This document shows positions 36,389-44,851 of a stretch of DNA of 64,000 nt, one piece after another (the first letter of the stretch is position 1; the number at the start of each line of letters is the position of its first letter). Under the pieces are notes generated by a model. That model saw nothing but the letters and a program-made list of their open reading frames with translations. It was not told the DNA's origin and ran no database searches. The DNA lies in NCBI GenBank assembly GCA_013298625.1, contig JAAFIF010000004.1, forward strand, positions 47,868 to 111,867. Reading direction: 5' to 3'. The DNA is from Myxococcales bacterium. Its GTDB lineage: Bacteria; Myxococcota_A; Polyangia; Polyangiales; Ga0077539. The position numbers and the translations under genes were made by a program.

Positions 36389-39358
36389 ATGCTTCTTCGA
36401 CCGAAGACTGGCTTGGGCCTCGCGGTGCTTCTCACTGCCTGTGGCCAGACCGTGCTTCCGATGCCGGACGCCACGACGGACGCGTCGAACCCCATGGACG
36501 CGCGCGACACGGGCTCGTTGCCCGACCGCGTCGCGACCGACGGACCGACGATCGACCGCGGCGTGTTGCCCGACGTGGCCACGATGGACAGCGCTCCCGA
36601 CGCGCTGCCCGACGCCGAACCCGACGTGGTCTCGATGCCGGACAGCGCCCCCGACGCGTTGCCCGACGCGTTGCCCGATGCGTTGCCCGACGTGGCCTCG
36701 ATGCCCGACAGCACCCCCGACGCGGCGCTGGACGGCGCTGTCGGGTGCGCGCTTCCGACGCAGCCCGCGCTCGCAGAGCCCACCGCGGCGATGCCCACGA
36801 TCGTCATGGGCTCGTGGAGCGCGAGCAGCGCGTCGAGCACGATCAGCAGCTACGGCTGCACGAGCTTCGGCAACGGCGACAATCACATCTACCCGTTGAC
36901 CATCACCGCGCGAACCACCCTGCAGTTCGTGCTGACCGCAGACACCGGCGTGCTCGCCAACCCGATGCTCGCCATCCGTCGCGCCTGCGCGAGCTCGGCC
37001 ATGGAGCTCGTGTGCGACCTCGACTCGGGCCCTGGCAACGGCGCGGCCACCCGCGTCACGCTCGACCCGGGCACGTACTACGTGATCGCGGACGAGTACG
37101 CGACCAGCGCCTCGTTGGTCCGCGGCGGCGCGTACACGCTCACCGTCTCGATCCCCAACGAGGCCCCCAACGCTGCGTGCGCGGGCGCCACGCCCTGGAT
37201 GGCCGGCACCGCAGCAGCGGGCAGCACCAACGGCGGCGGAACCAACGATCGCTCGTGCAACCCGACGACGACCACCGGCCCCGACGTGTTCTTTCGCTAC
37301 ACGCTCCCGGCCAACACGCGCTCGGTCATCACCGGCACGCCGCTCGGAATGCCCGCCTGGCGCCCCTACCTCCGCGTCCGCGACGACTGCGCCATGGCGA
37401 CATGCCTCGCGGTCGGCTCTGCGCTCTCTGCGGGCAGCACGGCCACGGCGACCATCGAGAACCGCGCCAACGTGCCGCGTACGTTCATTGTCTCGATGAG
37501 CTCGTACGAGCTCGGCACAGGCGGAGCGTTTACGCTCACCGACGCGCTCACGATGCTGCCCCCCGTGCCGGACAACGCTGTGTGCGCGACGGCCACGCCG
37601 CTGCCGCTCATCGCGAACCTCACGATGCAGACCACCGTCGGAGCCATCGAGACGCGCTCGAGCTCGACGTGCGCCGCTGGCGTCGCGACGGGCGGGCCGC
37701 TGTCGTACTACACGATGACGATTCCGCCGGGCCGCACGGTGGCCGTCACCGCGACGCCCGCGCCGACCTTCGACCCGACGATCCGCATCTTCGCCGGTTG
37801 CACGCCGACCACCTGCGGCGCGTATCGCAACTCGTTTGGCGTCGGGGTGCCCGAGCAGTCTGTGTATCGCAACGCGACCGCCGCGGATCAGACGATCATC
37901 ATCGCCGTCGGCAGCGCCACGGCGGGCGCGACCGGGACGTTCGACCTCAGCGCGCGGCTGTTGCCCGCGGCGTCCTCGAACACCACGTGCGCCGCAGCGC
38001 GAGCGCTCGACCCGATGACGCCCGCGCTCGCGCAGAATCAAGCGGACGCGACGGAGGTCAACGGCTCGATGTGCGAGCCCACCGCCACAGGAAACGTCCT
38101 CTACTACTCGCTGGCCATCCCCGCGGGACAGACCGCGATCGTGACGGCGACGCCGTATTCGACCAGCGCGGACGCGGTCTTGCGCGTGGTCGACTCGTGC
38201 ATGTCCGCGACGTGCGTCGCCAGCGCCAACGCGAGCTTCGGCGGCGGCGCCGAGCAGGTCGTCGTGCAGAACACCACGATGGCGACGCGCAACGTGATCC
38301 TCACGCTCGGCAGCCGAACGGCCACGACGACGGGCGTGTTCGACCTCGTGACGCGCTTCATCACGGCGCCCTCCAACGCGACGTGCGGCTCTGCGACGAC
38401 GCTCGCCGCGGGCGCTCCGCTCGCGATGCAAGACACTGGATCGGCGCTCGATCGGCGCTCGACCACGTGCGTCTCTGGAAGCACCGGCGGAGCGCTCTTG
38501 TACTACTCGGTGACCGTCCCCGCGGGCGCTGCGGCGCGGGTTCGCGTGACGCCGACGGGGACGTTCGACCCGACGATTCGGGTGTTTCAGACGTGCATGC
38601 CGACCTCGTGCACGTCGTACCGCAACGCCGTGTCGGCCGGCGTCCTCGAAGAGGCCGTCTGGCGCAACACGACGATGATGGACCAGACGTACATCGTGGC
38701 CGTGGGCGGCGTCGGAGCCACGGAGAGCGGCGTGTTCTCGATCGCGTACGACAATCCCCCGGACCCGTACACGATCGTTCGGACCATGACGGCGGCGTGC
38801 GAGGACATGACGGGCGCGACCGTGCTCGCGATTTCGGGCGACGACTCGTCCACAGGAGCGCCGATCGCGCTGCCCTTCACGTTTACGTACTTCGGAGACT
38901 CGGCCACGCACTGGGGCGCGAGCACAAACGGGCTCATGCAGCTCTTCTCGAGCGCCGCGGGCGCGACCACGTCGGTCTACTCGAACACGGACCTGAACAC
39001 GCCGGATTCATCGATCCCCGGCGGCGTCGCTGTGTTCTGGGACGACCTGAGCGTGACTGCGCCCGCGAACGTCCGTCACCTGACGATCGGCGCGATGGGC
39101 TCGCGGCGCTTCATCCTCGAGTGGAACAACGTCACGCCCCTCGCCGTCGCCGAGACCATGCGCTTTCAAATCAAGCTGTCCGAGGGCTCGAACGTGATCG
39201 AGTTTCACTACTGCGCCAACGCGGGAACCCCTCGCACCACCGGCGACAGCGCCAGCATGGGCCTCGTCAACATCGCCGGCAGCCGCAGCATCGGGGCGGC
39301 GTTCAACAGCGCGGGCACCGCGACCGCGGGCAACGTGATCCGCTTCATTCCGCGCTGA
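36389..39358 (+). CDS. Large repeat lipoprotein with PPC-like and nidogen-like domains, first of a pair
   Basis: The 989-residue product has a lipobox (AVLLTAC, Cys18) and an acidic linker of repeated P-D-A/S units (about residues 65-112, for example PDALPDALPDALPD). About five PPC-like beta domains follow, marked by 'VTLDPGTYYVIADEY' and 'TATPxGxPAW' style segments. The last 200 residues form another domain with YFGDS, STNGLMQLF, GVAVFWDDL, RFILEWNNVT and FQIKLSEGSNVIEFHY, resembling nidogen/fibre-like C-terminal modules. It is presumably exposed on the cell surface. It is paralogous to the next gene. Confidence 0.85.
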   Translation: MLLRPKTGLGLAVLLTACGQTVLPMPDATTDASNPMDARDTGSLPDRVATDGPTIDRGVLPDVATMDSAPDALPDAEPDVVSMPDSAPDALPDALPDALPDVASMPDSTPDAALDGAVGCALPTQPALAEPTAAMPTIVMGSWSASSASSTISSYGCTSFGNGDNHIYPLTITARTTLQFVLTADTGVLANPMLAIRRACASSAMELVCDLDSGPGNGAATRVTLDPGTYYVIADEYATSASLVRGGAYTLTVSIPNEAPNAACAGATPWMAGTAAAGSTNGGGTNDRSCNPTTTTGPDVFFRYTLPANTRSVITGTPLGMPAWRPYLRVRDDCAMATCLAVGSALSAGSTATATIENRANVPRTFIVSMSSYELGTGGAFTLTDALTMLPPVPDNAVCATATPLPLIANLTMQTTVGAIETRSSSTCAAGVATGGPLSYYTMTIPPGRTVAVTATPAPTFDPTIRIFAGCTPTTCGAYRNSFGVGVPEQSVYRNATAADQTIIIAVGSATAGATGTFDLSARLLPAASSNTTCAAARALDPMTPALAQNQADATEVNGSMCEPTATGNVLYYSLAIPAGQTAIVTATPYSTSADAVLRVVDSCMSATCVASANASFGGGAEQVVVQNTTMATRNVILTLGSRTATTTGVFDLVTRFITAPSNATCGSATTLAAGAPLAMQDTGSALDRRSTTCVSGSTGGALLYYSVTVPAGAAARVRVTPTGTFDPTIRVFQTCMPTSCTSYRNAVSAGVLEEAVWRNTTMMDQTYIVAVGGVGATESGVFSIAYDNPPDPYTIVRTMTAACEDMTGATVLAISGDDSSTGAPIALPFTFTYFGDSATHWGASTNGLMQLFSSAAGATTSVYSNTDLNTPDSSIPGGVAVFWDDLSVTAPANVRHLTIGAMGSRRFILEWNNVTPLAVAETMRFQIKLSEGSNVIEFHYCANAGTPRTTGDSASMGLVNIAGSRSIGAAFNSAGTATAGNVIRFIPR

Positions 39359-39542
39359 ATTCGCAGCGTTTTCTGAGCCCGACGCGCGCCTGAGGGGAGG
39401 GCGCGTGAACCTCTTGCGTCGTTTGGGCAACGAGGCATCATCGGCCGTTCGCTCTGCGCCTCGACCCTCGTCGCAACCATTGTGCGGCGCGAAGTCCGGC
39501 GCGCGAGCGGCCGTTGGTTCTTCAATATTCGCAAAGGAAGCC

Positions 39543-42500
39543 ATGATGACGAAGATGCCCATGCGAGGCTGGCTTGCGCTCACCGCCGTGATCGGCGCGG
39601 CAGCGTGCAGCCCTCAGCCTCTTCCCACGCCCGACGCCGAAGCGGACGCCGCCGCCGAAGCGAGCAGCCGACCCGACGTCGCCGCGGATCGCGTGACCCA
39701 GCCCGACGCGAGCCGACCCGACGTCGTCTCGCTGCCGGACTCGGCGCCGGACGCCGCGCCCGACGCCGAGGCTGACGCCGCGGTCGAAGCGGGCATGGAC
39801 GCCACCGTCGAAGCAGGCGCGGACGCCGGCATGGACGCCACGGTCGAAGCGGGCGCAGACGCTGCCGCTGCCGACGCGCGTCCCGACGCGGTCGCGGACA
39901 GCGGCATTGGCCCGGGCTGTGGCCTCACCGTCGACGGGACCCTCGCGATCCCCGCCGCGGGCATGACCACCACCGTCAACACCATGCTCAACGCGATGGG
40001 CACCGGCGGCATGGTCTCGACCGCGACGTGCGTGGGCACCACGGGCGGCGCAGAGCGGATCTTCCGCCTCACGATCACCGCGCGCACGGGCGTGGTCCTC
40101 AACGCCACGACGATGACGTCGGGCACGGACCTCACGATGGCGCTGCGCACCAACTGCGCGAGCACCGTCGGCGAAATCGCGTGCAACGACGACACTGTGG
40201 GCCTCAACCCTTCGCTCCGCGCGGTGCTCGACCCCGGCGAGTACTTCGTCGTCGTCGACGAGCTCGGCGACGCGGCGTCGGCCACGGGCGGCCCCGTCAC
40301 GGTCACGCTCAACACGTTCTCGGCCGCGGCCAACGGAACGTGCGCGATGCCCGAGACGCTCACCGGCATGAGCCTGATGGGCAACACCAACGGCGGCGCG
40401 GTCCCCGCGGCGACGTGCAACTCGTTCAACGACGGACCGCAGCTCTTCTACTCGTACACGATCCCCGCGAACACGCGCGTGACGTTCACCGCGACGCCGA
40501 CGGGCATGCCCGCGTGGTCGCCCTACGTGCGCGTCGTCGAGAACTGCATGACCGCGGCGACGTGCCTCGCGACCGGCTCTGGGTCGAGCGGCAACCCGAC
40601 CACGACGGTGTTCGACAACCGCACGGCGATGGCGCGCACGGTGACCGTCTCCGTTGGCTCGACGGACACGGCCAACGGCGGGACGTTTACGCTCGGCGCG
40701 GCCAACACGCCGCTGCCGATGCCCGCGGCCAACAGCGACTGCTCGACGCCCGCGTCGCTCACGGGCATGGCCGTCATGGGTGACACGCTCGCTGGCGGAA
40801 CGCCCATGACCACCTGCAGCTCGTTCAACAACGGCGCGCAGCTGTTCTACTCGCTCACGATCCCGGCCAACAGCCTCGCGACGATCACGGCGACCCCCAC
40901 GGGGATGCCCGCCTGGGCGCCGTTCATCCGGGTGTTCGCGGACTGCATGAGCGCCGCGACGTGCCTCGCGACCCGCACCGGGACCGCGGGCATGCCCAAC
41001 ACGCTGCTCTACGAGAACCGCAACCCGATGGCGCAGACCGTCCTCGTGTCGGTCGGCTCGACCACGGCGACCAACGGCGGAGCGTTCTCGCTCACGGGGA
41101 CGACCGCGCCGCTGCCGCCCGTTCCGATGAACGCCACGTGCGCTGCTGCTGAGAGCCTCACGCTCCCGGCCGCGGGCGTCGCAGGGACCACCGTCGGCGC
41201 GACCGAGCGTCGCAGCTACTTCTCGTGCGCCACGCTCGCGAGCGGCGGGCAGCTCGTTTACTACACGGCCACCGTCCCCGCGGGACGCACGCTGAGCTTC
41301 CGCGTCAACCCGGGGACGATGACGTTCAACCCCGCGATCCGCGCGTTCATCGGCTGCATGCCGACGACCTGCGCGGACGTCATGGACAACGCCGGCGCCG
41401 GCGCCGCCGAGTCCATGAACTACTGGAACTCCACCGCCACCGACCAGACCGTCGTCTTCGCCGTCGGCTCGCAGACCGATCGCAACCAGGGCTCGTTCAC
41501 CGTCGACGCGCAGCTCTTGCCCGCGGCCGCGACGAACACGACCTGCGCCGCGGCCCGTACGCTCACGGACACCATGCCGCTGCTCAACCAGCTGCAGACC
41601 ACGGCCACCGCCGCGAGCATGGCGACCTGCTTGCCGGGCGACACCGGCCAGGTGCTCTACTACTCCGTGACCGTGCCCGCGGCGACGCGCGCGACGGTCA
41701 CCGCCCGCACGTTCTCGGACAACGCCGACCCGACCCTGCGCGTCCGCCAGGACTGCGCCACCCTGGCCTGCGTCGCCTCGTCGAGCGTCGGCTTCTTCGG
41801 CGAAGACGAAGTCCTCTCGTGGACCAACGCGACCGCCGCACCGGTGACGTACATCGTCGAGCTCGGCTCGTCCGAGCCCGCCGCGCGCGGCGTGTTCGAC
41901 CTCAGCCTCCGCTTCGACGGCGCTGCGCCTGCGTACACGGTCATCCCGCTGCCGTCGGCGAGCTGCGAAGACATGTCGATGGGCGCCACCAACGTGACCT
42001 TTCCGGGCACGGACGACGAGTCGTCGGCGGTCACTGCGCTGCCGATGGGCTTCACGTTCCCGTACTTCGGCGACGCAATGAACACGGTCACGCACTACAG
42101 CGTGACCACCAACGGATTCATGCAGCTCTGGCCGAGCGCCGCGGGCTTGCCGTCGACCTCGACCGTTCCGTCGACGCTCGACTTTCCTGCGGCAGGCAAC
42201 CCTGCGGGCGTGCTCGCCATCTTCTGGGACGACCTCATCGTGGCCGCCCCCTCCGTCGTTCGCACGAAGGAGGTCGGCACCGCGCCGAACCGTCGCTTCG
42301 TGATCGAGTGGAACAACGTCACGATCTTCTCGCGCGCGATGCAGGAGCAGCTGCGCTTCCAGATCAAGCTCAGCGAGACGTCGGGCACGATCGAGTACCA
42401 CTACTGCTCGATGACCTCGACGGACATGGCCAGCACGCGCCACTTCGGCTCGTCGGCCACCGTGGGCCTGCAGAACATCCCCCGCACCCGCGGCCAGTCG

Positions 42501-42611
42501 TACATGTTCGACGGCACGGACACCGGGATGATGGGCGGCATGCCCCGCGCCGTCGGCGGCGGAACCGCTGCTTCGCCGGGCCTGATCCGCTTCATCCCGA
42601 CCGGGATGTGA
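39543..42611 (+). CDS. Large repeat lipoprotein with PPC-like and nidogen-like domains, second of a pair
   Basis: The 1022-residue product begins at an ATG with a good ribosome-binding site (AAAGGAAG about 7 nt upstream). The lipobox is GAAAC (Cys22), followed by an Ala/Asp/Glu repeat linker (EAGADAGMDATVEAGADA and relatives). PPC-like domains with TATPTGMPAW recur, and the C-terminal module has FPYFGDAM, TNGFMQLWPS, AIFWDDL, FVIEWNNVT and FQIKLSETSGTIEYHYC. The domain order matches the upstream gene, 184 nt away, so this is a tandem duplication that has diverged. Confidence 0.85.
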   Translation: MMTKMPMRGWLALTAVIGAAACSPQPLPTPDAEADAAAEASSRPDVAADRVTQPDASRPDVVSLPDSAPDAAPDAEADAAVEAGMDATVEAGADAGMDATVEAGADAAAADARPDAVADSGIGPGCGLTVDGTLAIPAAGMTTTVNTMLNAMGTGGMVSTATCVGTTGGAERIFRLTITARTGVVLNATTMTSGTDLTMALRTNCASTVGEIACNDDTVGLNPSLRAVLDPGEYFVVVDELGDAASATGGPVTVTLNTFSAAANGTCAMPETLTGMSLMGNTNGGAVPAATCNSFNDGPQLFYSYTIPANTRVTFTATPTGMPAWSPYVRVVENCMTAATCLATGSGSSGNPTTTVFDNRTAMARTVTVSVGSTDTANGGTFTLGAANTPLPMPAANSDCSTPASLTGMAVMGDTLAGGTPMTTCSSFNNGAQLFYSLTIPANSLATITATPTGMPAWAPFIRVFADCMSAATCLATRTGTAGMPNTLLYENRNPMAQTVLVSVGSTTATNGGAFSLTGTTAPLPPVPMNATCAAAESLTLPAAGVAGTTVGATERRSYFSCATLASGGQLVYYTATVPAGRTLSFRVNPGTMTFNPAIRAFIGCMPTTCADVMDNAGAGAAESMNYWNSTATDQTVVFAVGSQTDRNQGSFTVDAQLLPAAATNTTCAAARTLTDTMPLLNQLQTTATAASMATCLPGDTGQVLYYSVTVPAATRATVTARTFSDNADPTLRVRQDCATLACVASSSVGFFGEDEVLSWTNATAAPVTYIVELGSSEPAARGVFDLSLRFDGAAPAYTVIPLPSASCEDMSMGATNVTFPGTDDESSAVTALPMGFTFPYFGDAMNTVTHYSVTTNGFMQLWPSAAGLPSTSTVPSTLDFPAAGNPAGVLAIFWDDLIVAAPSVVRTKEVGTAPNRRFVIEWNNVTIFSRAMQEQLRFQIKLSETSGTIEYHYCSMTSTDMASTRHFGSSATVGLQNIPRTRGQSYMFDGTDTGMMGGMPRAVGGGTAASPGLIRFIPTGM

Positions 42612-42692
42612 CCCCCTGCGCGGCCCGCGCCTCGGGCTGCGCGCTCCGCTCCGCTGATCGCGACCGCCGTCACAGCGCTGATCAGCAACGCC

Positions 42693-43718
42693 TCACGCAG
42701 TGAAGCGAAAGAGCACCTTGCCCACGTTCTGACGGCCCGTGAGACGAGCGTGCGCTTCGGCGGCGCGCTCGATGGGGACGATGGCGTCGATCCTGGGCTT
42801 GATGAGCCCGCGCTCGTAGAGCACCAACAGCTCGCGCGCTTCTTCGGTGAGCATCTCGAGCTCGTCCCAGAGGTGCCCGACGTTGACGCCCGCGACCGCG
42901 CGATTCTTGTCCATCAGCCCCATGGGCGTGAACATCGGAACGCCCACGATCTGCGTCGCCATGTTCCACACGCTGCGCGTCTCGCCGGTGGACATGTTGG
43001 CGAAGCCGAACGCGATGAGCATCCCCGCTGGGCGCAAGAGCTCGATGCCCTTCTTCCAGTCGCGGCCGCCGAGCGGGTCGAGCACGAGGTCGACGCCCTT
43101 GTTGTCCGTCAGCCGCCGCACTTCTTCGGCGTAGTCTTTGTTGCGGTAGTCGATCGGGTGCGTGCAGCCCTCGGCGCGGATCGCGTCGTGCTTGGCCGCG
43201 CTCGCCGTCCCAAAGGTCTCGACGCCCTCGACCGTGCGACAGAGCTGCAGCGCCGCGATGCCCACGCCTCCGCCGGCCATGTGGACCAGCACGCGCATCT
43301 TCGGCCGCAGGTGCGAGATGCGAAACAGCATGTGATACGCGGTCAGATAGACGACCGGCAGCGCCGCGGCGTCTTCGTACGTCATCGCGTCGGAGATGCG
43401 CAGCGCTTGAGCGCTGGGGACGCAGACCATCTCCGCCTGCCCGTTGAAGCGCGTGAGCACCATCACGCGCTCGCCGATGCGCGCGCGGTCGACGCCTTCG
43501 CCGACGGCCTCGATGTCCCCAGAGCCCTCGTAGCCGACCACGCACGGAGGCGGAGGCGCGTCGGGGTACATGCCCTGCCTCGCCATCACGTCGCTGAAAT
43601 TGAGCCCGGCGAACCGGAGCTTCACGCGCACCTGCCCCGGCCCGGGCTCTGGGGCGGCGATCTCTCGCACCTCGAGGACCTCGGGTCCTCCGTGGCGCGC
43701 AATGGTCAACGCTCGCAT
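42693..43718 (-). CDS. Zinc-independent medium-chain oxidoreductase (quinone oxidoreductase / VAT1-like)
   Basis: The 341-residue product has the MDR layout: a GroES-like N-terminal part (PGPGQVRVKLRFAGLNFSDV, VVGYEGSG) and a Rossmann fold with VHMAGGGVGIAALQL for NAD(P)H binding. The C-terminus (QNVGKVLF) is typical of quinone oxidoreductases. Catalytic zinc ligands are absent. It would reduce quinones or enoyl compounds in the cytoplasm. The next minus-strand gene upstream ends 22 nt before its start. Confidence 0.9.
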   Translation of the reverse strand: MRALTIARHGGPEVLEVREIAAPEPGPGQVRVKLRFAGLNFSDVMARQGMYPDAPPPPCVVGYEGSGDIEAVGEGVDRARIGERVMVLTRFNGQAEMVCVPSAQALRISDAMTYEDAAALPVVYLTAYHMLFRISHLRPKMRVLVHMAGGGVGIAALQLCRTVEGVETFGTASAAKHDAIRAEGCTHPIDYRNKDYAEEVRRLTDNKGVDLVLDPLGGRDWKKGIELLRPAGMLIAFGFANMSTGETRSVWNMATQIVGVPMFTPMGLMDKNRAVAGVNVGHLWDELEMLTEEARELLVLYERGLIKPRIDAIVPIERAAEAHARLTGRQNVGKVLFRFTA

Positions 43719-43740
43719 CGATTGTCCCTCTCGTCAGTCG

Positions 43741-44337
43741 TCACGCTGGCTCGGGCGCGGGCAGCGGCGCGCGCTCGGGAGCGGGCACGGGTTCTGCTTT
43801 CTCGCGGGTAAACGTCAAGTGCTCGATCAGAAACGCGAACTCTGCCCCGACGCCGGCATCTGCACGGGTGTACAGCTTCACTGCGGCGTACACGTTGAGC
43901 AGCGCGCGGTACGCGGCGTCCTCGGCGAGCAAGCGCGCATCGGACAGGGGACGAATCTTTCGCTCGAACTGCTCGCGCGCCAACGCCTCGCGCTTCGCCG
44001 CCCGCACGGCCTTCGCCGTCAGCGACTTCAGCTTTCCCGCCGTCATCCCGGGAACCCTGATCTCTCGCCGCCTACCCAACGCGCGCGTCGTCCGCTCGAC
44101 CACGTCGACAAATTGGTCCTTCGGCTTGAGCAGCTTGCGACGCTCGTCCGTCGTCAACGCCACCGGCGCGCTCTTCGCAGCCCGACGCGCCTTCGGCTTC
44201 GCATCGCTCGTCGTCTTCGCTCGCGCGGCGCTCTTCGCTCGCTCTGCAACGGGCTTCTTCGCCTTGGTCACCTTGCTCGTCTTGGCCTTGGCCTTCGTCA
44301 CCGCGCGCTTGGAGCTCGTCTTGCTCTTGGCTTTCAT
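43741..44337 (-). CDS. Histone H1-like basic protein with a globular C-terminal part
   Basis: The 198-residue product starts MKAKSKTSSKRAVTKAKAKT. Its first 65 residues are almost only Lys, Ala, Arg, Ser and Thr, like histone H1 tails. From about residue 70 a helical domain follows (LLKPKDQFVDVVERTTRALG, MTAGKLKSLTAKAVRAAKRE, then AYRALLNVYAAVKLYTR). It ends in a Pro/Ala tail. Similar H1-like tails occur in other myxobacterial proteins and suggest DNA or RNA binding, but the fold of the second part is not one I recognise. The ATG at 44337 is favoured because the upstream frame is unlike coding sequence. Confidence 0.7.
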   Translation of the reverse strand: MKAKSKTSSKRAVTKAKAKTSKVTKAKKPVAERAKSAARAKTTSDAKPKARRAAKSAPVALTTDERRKLLKPKDQFVDVVERTTRALGRRREIRVPGMTAGKLKSLTAKAVRAAKREALAREQFERKIRPLSDARLLAEDAAYRALLNVYAAVKLYTRADAGVGAEFAFLIEHLTFTREKAEPVPAPERAPLPAPEPA

Positions 44338-44851
44338 CGCTTCGATCCCTCGATCGACCACTCTGGTTCCGCAATCAACACCGTCGATTGTCGCAGTCCA
44401 AACCTGGGGTGTCAAAGGTACACCCCTCACGGAGATACCAGCGATGATCGCGCTGTATCCTTCAGATCAATCTATTCTGTAACCCGTACTGCATCGACCA
44501 TGCGCACGGATGAGTCCACATTGATCGACTCGATCCATCCGCGTGGTCTCGATGTACGGCGGTGATCATCCGATCGACACGGCGGCGCTGGCATTCTGTT
44601 AACGACCGCGTCGTAGTAGCGATACACCTGTGCTCGACCTTGGACTGCGGTGCACCTGATCGAGCGCGCCATCGCACAGGTCTCGATGCCTCCTCGACGA
44701 GGGGTCTTCGACCACCCTGTGTGGGTGATCCATGGGATACCCGTAGGGGATTCGATCGGACCTCGGAGACCCTCCGAAAACCCCGAAACCGCCGCAGAAC
44801 ACCCCCCGCGGGGTCGTACGCAGGCACGCCTCGTGCAAGAATCCTCCCCGG
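44338..44851. other. Divergent intergenic region with lower G+C
   Basis: This 514-nt region separates the H1-like gene (minus) from the beta-propeller operon (plus). It is less G+C-rich than average between about 44370 and 44640. A minus-strand open frame (44472-44879) has poor codon bias and runs into the next gene, so I do not call it. The region must hold the promoters for both sides and could hide a small RNA or a decayed gene. Confidence 0.4.

Noticed and set aside
39522..42443. A 973-residue antisense frame over the second PPC lipoprotein
   Set aside because: It is made of Arg/Gly/Ala/Val repeats that mirror the sense-strand repeats.
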